This document shows, piece after piece, positions 18,865-27,809 of a DNA stretch of 39,550 bases (within the stretch, counting starts at the first letter, position 1; the number at the start of each line of letters is the position of its first letter). Where the stretch lies: NCBI RefSeq assembly GCF_018918095.1, contig NZ_JAHLPV010000026.1, positions 1 to 39,550 on the forward strand. Direction: 5' to 3'. This stretch comes from Acetivibrio sp. MSJd-27 (GTDB lineage Bacteria; Bacillota; Clostridia; UMGS1840; HGM11507). The translations under genes and the position numbers were made by a program. A model generated the notes under the pieces. It had not been told where the DNA came from. It did no database searches and saw nothing but the letters and a program-made list of their open reading frames with translations.

Positions 18865-19557
18865 ATGCAGCTGACTGCCAGGCTGGAGACGGTAAAAAAT
18901 GCGGTTTTGCCCTGTGGAGCGGTGCTGGATGCGGGAACGGATCATGCCTATGTCCCAATTGCTTTGGTACAGCAAGGAATCTGCCGCAGAGCAATCGCTT
19001 CGGATATCAACCGGGGACCTTTGCTCCGTGCCCGGGAACACATTCAAAAAAACGGATTGGACGGTAAAATAGAAACACGTTTGGGCAGCGGGATTACTGT
19101 GATAAACCCTGGGGAAGCACAAAGCGTGATCCTTGCAGGAATGGGAGGCGTTCTGATTGCACAGCTTCTCGAGGAGGACAAAGCGGTTTCCGCATCGGTG
19201 AAGCAGTTCGTTCTGCAGCCCATGAACGCGCCGGAATATCTGCGGCATTCTCTCCATAAAAATCATTTCTGCATCACAGAGGAGTATCTGGCGGAAGAGG
19301 GAGACAAGCTTTATGTGATTCTTAGTGTGGAACACGGCGAGGAAAGATATGAAAAAGAGTGTTATTATCATATCGGTAAACGTCTGTTCCAGCGTTACGG
19401 GGAGCAGGAGATTTTTCTGCGGTATCTCAAAAAGAAAACCAATGCGTTCCGAAAGATGCTGAGCGGACAGCAGAAAGCTTTGCTGCAGGATGAAAAACGA
19501 ATTGCATATCTGGAAAATCTGTTGAGAGAACTGGAGGGGCTGGGCTATGATCTTTAA
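18865..19557 (+). CDS. trmK: tRNA (adenine-22-N1)-methyltransferase TrmK
   Basis: This 230-aa protein starts at ATG 18865 behind GGAAGG. The SAM-binding motif CGAVLDAGTDHAYVPIAL lies at residues about 15-32, followed by AIASDINRGPL and VILAGMGG. A C-terminal coiled-coil-like segment is rich in Lys, Gln and Glu. Known role: m1A22 formation in tRNA. It overlaps the next gene by eleven bases, the typical TrmK-Nif3 coupling in Firmicutes. Confidence 0.93.
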   Translation: MQLTARLETVKNAVLPCGAVLDAGTDHAYVPIALVQQGICRRAIASDINRGPLLRAREHIQKNGLDGKIETRLGSGITVINPGEAQSVILAGMGGVLIAQLLEEDKAVSASVKQFVLQPMNAPEYLRHSLHKNHFCITEEYLAEEGDKLYVILSVEHGEERYEKECYYHIGKRLFQRYGEQEIFLRYLKKKTNAFRKMLSGQQKALLQDEKRIAYLENLLRELEGLGYDL

Positions 19558-20314
19558 GGACTGCATTCAGGTGCTGGAGCGGGTTGCTCCCCCTGAGCTG
19601 AAGGAAAGCTGGGACAATGTGGGACTGATGATAGGGGACGAGACGGATGCTATTCGGGGGATTTTGTTTTCACTGGATGTAACCGAGGAGGTTGCGGAGG
19701 AGGCGGCATCCCTCGGATGCAATCTCATCATCAGCCACCACCCGCTGATTTTTCAGCCGATTCGTTCTTTGAACCGGCAGAGGGACAGCAAGTTATTTCG
19801 GCTCATTGAGAGTCGTATTAATGTGTACTCCATGCATACCAATCTGGACTGCGCGCGAGACGGTGTCAACGATCGGCTGGCGGAATGCTTTGAACTGCAG
19901 GACACCAAAGTGCTCTGTTCGGATGAAGAGGCAGGGCTTGGACGGATTGGGAGGCTTCCTGAAAAAATGAGCTTTGAAGCTTTTTTGTCACTGGTGAAAA
20001 GTGTTCTGAATGTGAAATACGTGCGGTATGTGGGGGATCTGAACCGAGATGTGCGCACGGTGGCGGTTCTGGGCGGCGCCGGGGCAGACTATCTGGAGTA
20101 CGCCCTGAAGGAGGGCGCTGACGTCATGCTGACAGCGGAGGTAAAACATCATATTGGCCTGTATGCCAAGGAGACGGGGATTGCACTGGTAGACGCCGGA
20201 CATTTTGAAACGGAAAATATTGTGCTGGAACCGCTGATGGAAACCCTGCGGGAATGCTTTGATGTTCCTATGTACCTGTCAAAGCGGCACCGGAGTTTTA
20301 TTGAGACGATATAG
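19547..20314 (+). CDS. Nif3-like dinuclear metal centre protein
   Basis: This 255-aa protein starts inside the end of trmK. The Nif3/YqfO/YbgI motifs are present: ESWDNVGLMIGD near residue 20, IISHHPLIFQPI (His pair binding the metals), MHTNLDCARDGVN, and GHFETEN near the C-terminus. It is the short form, without the PII/CutA-like insert found in some family members. It likely forms a hexameric ring with a two-metal centre. The biochemical role is not settled, although proximity to trmK suggests RNA or nucleotide metabolism. It ends the housekeeping operon. Confidence 0.93.
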   Translation: MIFKDCIQVLERVAPPELKESWDNVGLMIGDETDAIRGILFSLDVTEEVAEEAASLGCNLIISHHPLIFQPIRSLNRQRDSKLFRLIESRINVYSMHTNLDCARDGVNDRLAECFELQDTKVLCSDEEAGLGRIGRLPEKMSFEAFLSLVKSVLNVKYVRYVGDLNRDVRTVAVLGGAGADYLEYALKEGADVMLTAEVKHHIGLYAKETGIALVDAGHFETENIVLEPLMETLRECFDVPMYLSKRHRSFIETI

Positions 20315-20361
20315 CAAAAAGCGGGCTGATTCTTATTGAAATGTGAATAACAGGGAAAATG

Positions 20362-20393
20362 TCATGGACTTTGAAAAGGCCATGATATTTTTT
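20362..20393 (+). terminator. Terminator of the metG-Nif3 operon
   Basis: TCATGG pairs with CCATGA over a twelve-base loop and is followed by TATTTTTT. It lies about 50 bases after the Nif3-like stop codon. The stem is short, but the T tract is good. Confidence 0.55.
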
Positions 20394-20931
20394 ATGCCCG
20401 GCGGGTTCCGAAGCGGAAAAACACAGGGTTGCTTTCTTTTTTGGAAAACATTTCATTGTTACAGTTCGATTAAATTTGTTTACTTTTCCGCAAAAAAGTT
20501 GTACGATTATACTCCAAAACAGATAAAATTGGATTATTTTATAACATAGGAAATTGTGCGGAATCGTGCACAATTGCATGTTTCAAAAAAAACGTGCGGA
20601 GCGCAGTTGCGTTTTTCAGAAGGAAAAACTTTTTTATTTTGTCCTACTGGCAAAAATGTATGAATGGAAAGGAGAAGATGGCGAATTCTTACATATAACC
20701 TCGCTGTATGTTCCCCATTTCCAAAGTGGAGGGTAACTTTATTGAAAGAGCAAGCGGCAAGCATCATTTTGCACTTCGCTCGGTTGAAACGCCATTAAGG
20801 TAACTTTTGCTGCGCAAAAATGGACAACCACGCTGTTTTTTTAGCCACAAAAAACAAAAATAATCAAAAAATATGAAAAAAAGATAAGAAAATGAACAAA
20901 ACATGACAAATACATTGTGTCTCCATTTCGG

Positions 20932-20937
20932 TATAAT
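20932..20937 (+). promoter_or_regulatory. -10 element for the surface-gene run (long leader)
   Basis: A perfect TATAAT. The -35 at 17 bases would be AATACA, a poor match. If used, transcription begins about 360 bases before the first surface-gene start codon, leaving a long leader with a hairpin and a short ORF. Confidence 0.4.
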
Positions 20938-21040
20938 AATGATAATGGGAATGTTGTTGCTGAGAGAAAACGGCGGCAATGAAAGATAAGAGATGGGCAT
21001 TGATAAAACAGAAATGGACAAATGGGGATTTGTTCATTTT

Positions 21041-21080
21041 CGCTCTGCCTTTTTGGTGAAAAAGACAGAGCGCTGTTTTG
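21041..21080 (+). terminator. Hairpin in the leader, possible attenuator
   Basis: CGCTCTG-C-CTTTTT pairs with AAAAAG-A-CAGAGCG (13 bp, one mismatch) around a four-base GGTG loop and is followed by CTGTTTTGG. It could end a short RNA started at the upstream -10 or act as an attenuator in front of the surface genes. Confidence 0.5.
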
Positions 21081-21140
21081 GTAAATAGTTGCGTGAAAAA
21101 ATAGGAAAGTAACGAAACTATTTTAAAGGAGGCTGGTTAA

Positions 21141-21296
21141 ATGGAAGTGTTTAAACAGCACGGAGAGGCATATGGCTGAACCCATGCCGGAAACTTCCTG
21201 AATCGCTACGGTTGGGAAGCGGTATCGATGAGGGAACGCGATGAAAAAAGACTTGTTCTGAGGAGAGAAGAAGTGTGTCTTTCAACAACAAAATAG
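21141..21296 (+). other. SD-led short ORF interrupted by in-frame UGA
   Basis: AAAGGAGG (21125-21132) is placed correctly before ATG 21141. The frame gives MEVFKQHGEAYG, then TGA, then continues open as THAGNFLNRYGWEAV and on to a TAG just before the next gene (about 51 codons in all). If the UGA were Trp, an AYGW...RYGW pattern would repeat. A hairpin GGCAT...ATGCC surrounds the UGA, and CTTCC...GGAAG follows it. It could be a 12-aa leader peptide, a broken small gene, a recoded UGA or part of a structured RNA. Elsewhere in this window UGA serves as a normal stop. Confidence 0.4.
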
Positions 21297-21309
21297 GGGG
21301 TAATTATTC

Positions 21310-24300
21310 ATGAAGAGCATGAAAAAAGCATTAAGCTTATTTTTGGCATTGTCGATGCTTATGACTGTATGCGCTGTCAATATACTGGCAGAGGATACCG
21401 TCACGCTGACGGTGCCGAATGGAAACTTTGCAAACACATGTGACGCAAACGGTACCTTGCCGGATGGCTGGAGATCGAAGCCGCTTCAGCTTACGGCGGG
21501 CAACGCATCAGCAACCTATGAAATTCTGAGTACTTATAATAATCCGGTCGATAATGATGATAAAACCGGTGCGTTAGAGATGCTGTATCGAAGCGGCGCT
21601 GGCGGATTTCCGGCAATTGAATCGCCGAAAATCCCTCTGGACAGCGCTTTAACGGAAACCAGAGAATTTACATTGACGGTAGATTACTGCAACAATATTG
21701 CAAGTGCGGCGATCCATTTTTACAATGCGGAAGGTAAGCTTTATAATGGTAGCGAGTGGGTGGACGAGTTGCAGGCTGGTATGGGACAGACCGCATGGCA
21801 AATGAAAGATGCGGTAGGGAACCCTTCCTATATAGCGAAAGCGGCGACATCTGCTTCTTGGAAAACTATGACGATTACAGCTGTTGCACCGGTCGGAACA
21901 AGCAGTGTTTCGGCATATCTTCTTGGGTTCTTAGGTGGCTCTGGCCGTGTAAGATATGACAATGTCACAATCAGCTATAAATCGATCGCATCGGTTGCAG
22001 GATTGCAGCCAGTGAGGAATTTAGTAGCGTCTGCCAGCGACAAACAGGTTACCCTTTCGTGGGGTCTGCCAGCGGATACAACAAACTATGCCGGTGTAAA
22101 AATTGCCGTGAAAAACGGGGCGACACCGGTCAAGGAAGTTTTTGTGGAAGATGCCGCAAAAACCTCCGAAACGATTTCGCAGCTTGAAAACGGTGTGAAT
22201 TATACCTTTGAAGTCTATGCAATGAACGCGGATAAAAGCAAATTCTCCGAGGCGGTTTCAGTGAATGCCGCGCCCGTGGCTCCGAAAGAAGGCGTTGTCA
22301 CTATCCCGAACGGAGATTTTGAGAAGACGGCGGCGGTGAACTCTGCTTTGCCGGATGGCTGGTCTTATCAGGTTTATGTACAGCCAGATGCATTGCTGGA
22401 TCCAGCTCAGCTGTATTATCTGATCGGCAGCGACAGAGGAAATGGAACCAGTGCGGCGGGAAGCAACAGCCTTGTGATGAAGTGTCCTGGGCTGAATGCG
22501 GCGCTTGGCTATAATAAGCCGGCAATGATGGTGATGTCACCTGTTGTGCTGTTGGAAAGTGAATTGACAGAGCCGCAGAAATTTACTTATACATTCGATT
22601 ACAACGCAATTCGTTACAATGCGAATACTGCTATTTTATTTTTCAACGCGGAGGGGAAGGTTTACAACGGAACCGAATGGATTGACTGGACTGTCAAAAC
22701 CGACGACGATTGGAAATTCACGGATTCATCCGGACAAAAAGGATGGTTTTCGACGGATAACGGAACCACGGCAACCGGATGGAAAACAGGAGAGATCATC
22801 ACGGAAGCACCTGCGGGTACAGCCGGCGTAAGAGTTGTTGCAGTAGCAACCGGGGGCGGCGCCAGTTTGTGTGCTCTTGATAATTTAAACATTACTTACG
22901 GAGGTCAGACACCCGAGATTACCGTACCGAACCCGGTGACAAATCTGAAGGCGGTTTCCGGTGACAAACAGGTTACCCTTTCATGGGATTTACCGGAAGA
23001 TACTGCGAACTATGCCGGCGTAAAAATTACAGTGAAATCCGGTTCCAGCACAGTGACAACACTGTATGCGGAAGGGAAAGAAGCAACGTCTAAAATAGTG
23101 AATGGATTGACCAACGGTACGCCATATACCTTTGAAGTACAGTCTATGAATGCAGACAAATCAGAGTTTGCGGACACCGTTTCTGTCACTGCGACCCCGC
23201 ATGAGGAAGGGCAGATTGTTACAATTCCTGTAAAAAACGCAATAAAAGACAGGGCAATGTATGCGGACGATCATCAATTAACGGTGGACTTAGGGATTAT
23301 TTCTTCCAATCCTCCCACAGGATCCGACGGGATTCTTTACAACAATATTGTAAATGCTACAAATGTATTTGATACAGATAACACAAAACTGACTTTCAGC
23401 TCTGACACACCGGGAGTATCGTTTGTTAAGACACCCTATCGTCTCGGATTGACATACTCCGGAGGTTACAGTACTTGGGCTGATGTACAGAAACTCCAGC
23501 TTGTCTATCGGCCGGATGCCTCTCAGGCAGGCAAACAGGTTACGATTCAGGTCAAAGCAACGGTTGCTGAGAGCGATCAGGTATTAGCGGAGGAAACGGC
23601 TTCCTTCAAAGTGACGGTTACACCTGTACCGCAGGACGAATGGAAACCTACAGGAGAAGGACGCGAAACCTACCTTACCGTTCCCAATGGAAATTTTGAC
23701 AGAACCACTACAGCAAACGAATTTAAAAACAATTTTAACAAGGATATTCCCGGCGGTTGGCACGCTTTACTGTGGGCTGCACCAAATCCTGTTATGGGGG
23801 ATGACCGTGTGGGCTACAACGTGATCAATAAGAATGCGACGACAGATGCTGGTGTTGACGGACAGGGCATGGACATCAAAGGCGGTGTTGCAGAGACAAC
23901 GGAGGGGAACATACTGATCGAATCCGGCAGGATTGCGACCCCCAGTACAGCTGCAAGAAAATATACCATGGGCTTCCAGTACAAGGGCGGAAGAAACTCC
24001 GGAAAACCGGCCGCAGCTATGTTCTTCTATAATGCGGACGGGGAACTCTATATGGGCAACGGTGTGTGGAAAGCGGATGCCACCGCAGCGGATATGTGGA
24101 GCAGCAAGGACGCCGAGGGGAATGCCGCATACTTACAGTACGATGTAGTATCAGGCTTTACTTCCGCTAAACTGGAACGGTTTGCACCGGAAGGAACCTC
24201 TTACGTTACCGTCGCGTTTGCCGCAACAGGAGGAACAGCCTACCGTTTTCAGGTTGACAATGTAAGTTTAATGTACGTTGATAATCTGGCGCCTGTAATC

Positions 24301-24933
24301 AATACGGAAAATCCATATACCAAAACCATTTCCTTGGGAGAAACCGTTCGCCTCAATCTGGCAGAGACATTTACAGACCCGGATGGCGATGTGATGACAT
24401 ATACCATAGAAGGGACAAATGGAATAATTGAAAACGGTGTCTTTAGCTACACACCGAATAAACTCGGTTCCGCAACCGCTGCTGTTGCCGCAACCGATTC
24501 TTACGGCGAGAAAACAGTATTAAATTTGACTCTCACAGTGAATGATGCGGTCTCCAGCACCACTGTGAACAAGGATATCAAGCCTGTGACAAAAGCGACG
24601 GTGAATGGTTCCGTGGTGCTAAAAAAAGCGGATGGATCCAATGTAACCTCTTTAAGTCAGCTGAACGCGGGCGAAACATTAAAAATCAATGTAAGTTTGA
24701 AGAATACAAGCGAGCTCCCAGTTACTACCACCTTGCTCATCGTCAAATACGATGCCAACGGCGTGGTTGAATCCGTTACAACGAAAGTTATCGTGATTCC
24801 TTCAACTGGCGGAGATCCGGATTACACCACGGTAAGAGACTATGTGGTGGAGAACAACTCCGGTTCTGTCGAAGTAATGCTTTGGGATTCAGCTACCAAC
24901 TTGAATTCTCTGATTGATCCGATTCGGATTTAA
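21310..24933 (+). CDS. Large secreted modular protein with three repeated beta-sandwich modules and two Fn3 domains
   Basis: This 1207-aa protein has a GGGGG ribosome-binding site and a signal peptide (residues 1-28). Order: module A1 (about 34-225; begins TVPNGNFANTCDANG and includes LPDGW and RYDNVTISY); Fn3-1 (about 230-322); module A2 (about 328-530; IPNGDFEKTAAVN, LPDGW, ALDNLNITY); Fn3-2 (about 539-635), close in sequence to Fn3-1 (DKQVTLSWxLPxDTxNYAGVKI); an Ig-like domain (about 636-775); module A3 (about 788-990; VPNGNFDRTTTAN, PGGW, QVDNVSLMY); a cadherin/Ig-like domain (about 995-1083); and a C-terminal beta region. The A modules resemble CBM4/9-like carbohydrate-binding sandwiches. 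There is no catalytic domain, SLH, dockerin or sortase signal, so attachment is unclear. It heads the surface-gene run. Confidence 0.88.
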   Translation: MKSMKKALSLFLALSMLMTVCAVNILAEDTVTLTVPNGNFANTCDANGTLPDGWRSKPLQLTAGNASATYEILSTYNNPVDNDDKTGALEMLYRSGAGGFPAIESPKIPLDSALTETREFTLTVDYCNNIASAAIHFYNAEGKLYNGSEWVDELQAGMGQTAWQMKDAVGNPSYIAKAATSASWKTMTITAVAPVGTSSVSAYLLGFLGGSGRVRYDNVTISYKSIASVAGLQPVRNLVASASDKQVTLSWGLPADTTNYAGVKIAVKNGATPVKEVFVEDAAKTSETISQLENGVNYTFEVYAMNADKSKFSEAVSVNAAPVAPKEGVVTIPNGDFEKTAAVNSALPDGWSYQVYVQPDALLDPAQLYYLIGSDRGNGTSAAGSNSLVMKCPGLNAALGYNKPAMMVMSPVVLLESELTEPQKFTYTFDYNAIRYNANTAILFFNAEGKVYNGTEWIDWTVKTDDDWKFTDSSGQKGWFSTDNGTTATGWKTGEIITEAPAGTAGVRVVAVATGGGASLCALDNLNITYGGQTPEITVPNPVTNLKAVSGDKQVTLSWDLPEDTANYAGVKITVKSGSSTVTTLYAEGKEATSKIVNGLTNGTPYTFEVQSMNADKSEFADTVSVTATPHEEGQIVTIPVKNAIKDRAMYADDHQLTVDLGIISSNPPTGSDGILYNNIVNATNVFDTDNTKLTFSSDTPGVSFVKTPYRLGLTYSGGYSTWADVQKLQLVYRPDASQAGKQVTIQVKATVAESDQVLAEETASFKVTVTPVPQDEWKPTGEGRETYLTVPNGNFDRTTTANEFKNNFNKDIPGGWHALLWAAPNPVMGDDRVGYNVINKNATTDAGVDGQGMDIKGGVAETTEGNILIESGRIATPSTAARKYTMGFQYKGGRNSGKPAAAMFFYNADGELYMGNGVWKADATAADMWSSKDAEGNAAYLQYDVVSGFTSAKLERFAPEGTSYVTVAFAATGGTAYRFQVDNVSLMYVDNLAPVINTENPYTKTISLGETVRLNLAETFTDPDGDVMTYTIEGTNGIIENGVFSYTPNKLGSATAAVAATDSYGEKTVLNLTLTVNDAVSSTTVNKDIKPVTKATVNGSVVLKKADGSNVTSLSQLNAGETLKINVSLKNTSELPVTTTLLIVKYDANGVVESVTTKVIVIPSTGGDPDYTTVRDYVVENNSGSVEVMLWDSATNLNSLIDPIRI

Positions 24934-24953
24934 GCTACTTGTCAAAGGCAGCG

Positions 24954-24977
24954 GGGCAAAATCCAACGGTTTTGCCC
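24954..24977 (+). terminator. Hairpin between the modular protein and the SLH gene
   Basis: GGGCAAAA-T-CC pairs with GG-TTTTGCCC around AAC. The stem is strong, but only TTACAATAAA follows, so it may be a partial terminator or mRNA-stabilising structure inside the run. Confidence 0.45.
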
Positions 24978-25001
24978 TTACAATAAAATGGAGGTATGAA
25001 C

Positions 25002-27791
25002 ATGGGATACAGGAAATCGATCTCGTTATTGCTTGTATTGCTGTTAAGCATTCACATATTATTTATCCCGGCAGTCGCTTTTGATGACATTGGGGACAGC
25101 GACAATGCCGAGGCAATTGAAACCCTTTCCGGCCTGGGCATCTTGTCAGGCTACAGTGAAGGAAGTTTTATGCCGGATGGGAAGATTACCCGTGCGGAAT
25201 TTGCGGTTATCGTGACCAAACTGACTGGGTTTGAAGCGGTAAACAACGAAACATCGACTCCCACTCCTTTTGCGGATGTGGAGGATACTTACTGGGCAAA
25301 CAACTATATTAATTATGTCAACAGCATGGGCTTCATGATAGGCAATGGCGACGGATTCAGTCCGGAAGCGGAAGTCACTGTCGATGAAGTGCAAAAAGTT
25401 CTGGTTGAAGTACTGGGCTATGGCTTTCGGACCATGAATATGGGATATCCGGACGGATACCGCAGTGTTGGAAGCGAGCTTGGCATATACAGCAAAGTGA
25501 AATCCAAATATACAGAGCCCGCCACAAGAGGCGAAGTCGCTCAGATGGCGTACAATTGTATTGATATCAAAGTGTACAAGAGATCTGTTTTTGGCGGTGA
25601 CAAAATCACATACAGTCAAGGCGAGGATCTGTTAAAGGAATATCTGAAGATTGACACCTGGAAGGGCGTTGTTGTAGAAGATTCTTTGAGCGGTCTGACT
25701 GGGCCTTCCTCCCTTTCTGACAGTCAGATGCGGATTAAAACGGCAAAGACAGGGGAGATTGTACAGATCGATACCAATGAAAACGCTGTAAGCAGCTATC
25801 TTGGGACATCGGTTACCGCTTACACCAAAGAAAATGAGCTGGAAGAGAATGAACTGCAGTATATCAAGCTGAACAAAAACGGATATAAAAGTCTTTTGAT
25901 TACCGCGGATCAATTCGTTCAATTTGAAGATGGAACCGTGCTCTACAATTTGGATCCGGACGGAAATGGCACAGACAAGAAGATAAGTGTGCTTCCATCT
26001 TTGGACATTGTATACAACGGTGTGTACTATGACGGAGACAAAGCTTCTATCATGAATATTGATTCCGGAACGCTGGATTTTGCCGATACCGATGACGACG
26101 GAATGTATGATCTGGTAAAAATTCAGGAAAAGGAATATATTGTTGTTGACAGTGTTTCCGCGGAAGAAGGAAGAATCATCGATAAATATTCCTATGAGAA
26201 TAATATCGAAGTGGATGTGGACGATCCGGACAATTTGATTGAAGTGACAAAGTTTAATCTTCCCCTGACGATAGGCGCGTTGACTTCCGGTGACGTGGTG
26301 GAGGTTGTACGCTCCAAGAATTCTACCGGCAAAAAGTTATATAAACTGACGGTTATAAACAATCAGATTGCCGGGGAAATCACTTCTTACAGCGATGATT
26401 CCGTGTGGATAGGGGATAAAGAATACAAACTTTCCTCCTATTATAAAAACAACAAATCAGAGATTGGAGCACTTCCGACCGGAGTTAATACCAGCTTTAT
26501 TCTAGATTCGGATAACCGGGTTATGTTGGCAGCGGATACGGTAAGTACCTATCTGTACGGCTATTTCGTAGGAATAGAACAGGAATCGGAATTATCCGAT
26601 CCCGTAATAAGAATTTTCACTTCCGGCGGAAAAATGACAGATTTTACGCTCGGCTCCAATGTTTTGTTGGATGGCAAAAGCAAAGCTACCGTAGAGGACA
26701 TCAACACGAATCTCTCCCAGGCGAAATACGGAACCTCTGTGACGACCAAGGACTTAGGGCAATTGATTCGTTATAAGACCAACAAGGCAAATGAGATTAT
26801 TGGAATTGACACAGCACGTGCCAATATTCCGGGCAATGCGGAACAGGATCAGGATGAACTGTCCAATGACAGGAACGGGGAACTGAAATGGTTGAGCGGG
26901 CCGAAGAGCTTTGATGGAACTCTGATGGACGATCAGGCGATTCTATTTGGTATTCCGGCTGATACAACCCGGTATGACAAGTACACAATCCACAAGGCAT
27001 CCACCCTTCCAAATTCAAAATATCAAGTATCTCTATATAATATTGATGAGATCGGGGTTGCAAAAGCTGCTGTGGTGACAGGTGATTCTGTTGCCGAGAT
27101 TGAGAACGATGACCCGGTTTCTATGATAAAGAAACTTGTTGATACGGTAAATGCGGAGGGCGACATCGTGAAGAAAATGTATACAGTAGAATGCAAATCG
27201 GCTTCTGAAAAAGAATTTTTCTTTACAAATGACTCTCAGTGTTTTGAGTACACAGCAAATCCTCTGCCCAATCCAAACGGAGAGATTACAGATCAGAAAC
27301 AGGCGCTGAAAGCTGGAGATGTCGTACGTATACTGGCGGAAGGCAGCAATGTGAGAAAAGTGGAGAGATTGCTTTCCATCGATCATCTCAAAGAAAATGT
27401 ATCTCCCACCAATTCTGCAACAGCTCTTCCAGGAGAAATTACTGCAATGGGCGGCGAAAATAAAGATTATTCTTATCTGCTTCGCTTTGTAACGGGCAGG
27501 TTGATGAGCCGCCAGGACAGATATATCAAGTTGGGAATCATAAATGCCAGTGATGCAACGACGGATTCCGGGCGGAAAGAACTGTCCTACTACCTGCAAG
27601 ATACCGCAAAATTCGTTGTATATTCTGAGAACAGCGCAGGCGCTGCCTCGGTGAAATCAGCTTCTATCGGCGATATGAAAGATGAGCGGGCCAATGGGAC
27701 AAAGGCGTCCTACGTCTTTGCAAAAAGCCGTTACGGCGTACTGCAGGAAGTATTCATCTACAACTTTTATACCGACCCTTGGGCCAACTAG
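25002..27791 (+). CDS. S-layer-like protein with N-terminal SLH repeats
   Basis: ATG 25002 is chosen because GGAGG at 24990-24994 lies seven bases before it; the in-frame ATG at 24996 is too close. The product is 929 aa. A signal peptide (about 1-25) is followed at once by SLH repeats at residues about 27 (FDDIGDSDNAEAIETLSGLG) and 90 (FADVEDTYWANNYINYVNSM). A degenerate third ends near 180 (ATRGEVAQMAYNC). The remaining 740 residues are beta-rich, acidic and without recognised motifs. N-terminal SLH with a long beta-rich body is the layout of classical S-layer proteins, so it may be a structural surface-layer component. The next gene begins 18 bases downstream. Confidence 0.87.
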   Translation: MGYRKSISLLLVLLLSIHILFIPAVAFDDIGDSDNAEAIETLSGLGILSGYSEGSFMPDGKITRAEFAVIVTKLTGFEAVNNETSTPTPFADVEDTYWANNYINYVNSMGFMIGNGDGFSPEAEVTVDEVQKVLVEVLGYGFRTMNMGYPDGYRSVGSELGIYSKVKSKYTEPATRGEVAQMAYNCIDIKVYKRSVFGGDKITYSQGEDLLKEYLKIDTWKGVVVEDSLSGLTGPSSLSDSQMRIKTAKTGEIVQIDTNENAVSSYLGTSVTAYTKENELEENELQYIKLNKNGYKSLLITADQFVQFEDGTVLYNLDPDGNGTDKKISVLPSLDIVYNGVYYDGDKASIMNIDSGTLDFADTDDDGMYDLVKIQEKEYIVVDSVSAEEGRIIDKYSYENNIEVDVDDPDNLIEVTKFNLPLTIGALTSGDVVEVVRSKNSTGKKLYKLTVINNQIAGEITSYSDDSVWIGDKEYKLSSYYKNNKSEIGALPTGVNTSFILDSDNRVMLAADTVSTYLYGYFVGIEQESELSDPVIRIFTSGGKMTDFTLGSNVLLDGKSKATVEDINTNLSQAKYGTSVTTKDLGQLIRYKTNKANEIIGIDTARANIPGNAEQDQDELSNDRNGELKWLSGPKSFDGTLMDDQAILFGIPADTTRYDKYTIHKASTLPNSKYQVSLYNIDEIGVAKAAVVTGDSVAEIENDDPVSMIKKLVDTVNAEGDIVKKMYTVECKSASEKEFFFTNDSQCFEYTANPLPNPNGEITDQKQALKAGDVVRILAEGSNVRKVERLLSIDHLKENVSPTNSATALPGEITAMGGENKDYSYLLRFVTGRLMSRQDRYIKLGIINASDATTDSGRKELSYYLQDTAKFVVYSENSAGAASVKSASIGDMKDERANGTKASYVFAKSRYGVLQEVFIYNFYTDPWAN

Positions 27792-27809
27792 AAAAGGGGG
27801 AACAGAATC

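Larger units (their letters stand above)
20400..21309 (+). other. Long non-coding region upstream of the 1207-aa surface gene
   Basis: About 0.9 kb lacks a conventional gene. It is AT-rich, with long A and T runs near 20580-20640 and 20850-20900. Visible elements are a TATAAT (20932-20937) with only a weak -35, a 13-bp hairpin (21041-21072), and a strong Shine-Dalgarno sequence with a short interrupted ORF (21125-21293). Short frames at 20343-20549 and 20554-20736 lack ribosome-binding sites and look non-coding. I see no tRNA or CRISPR, and no riboswitch class that I can name. Confidence 0.5.

Noticed and set aside
20343-20736. Two short + strand frames after the Nif3-like gene
   Set aside because: Both overlap the operon terminator or AT-rich runs, lack ribosome-binding sites and show no family features.
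21125-21309. c-di-GMP, c-di-AMP (ydaO), cobalamin, lysine or T-box riboswitch
   Set aside because: The GGAAAC and GGTTGGGAAG blocks look riboswitch-like, but I could not match the ordered consensus of any of these classes. Left as an open finding.
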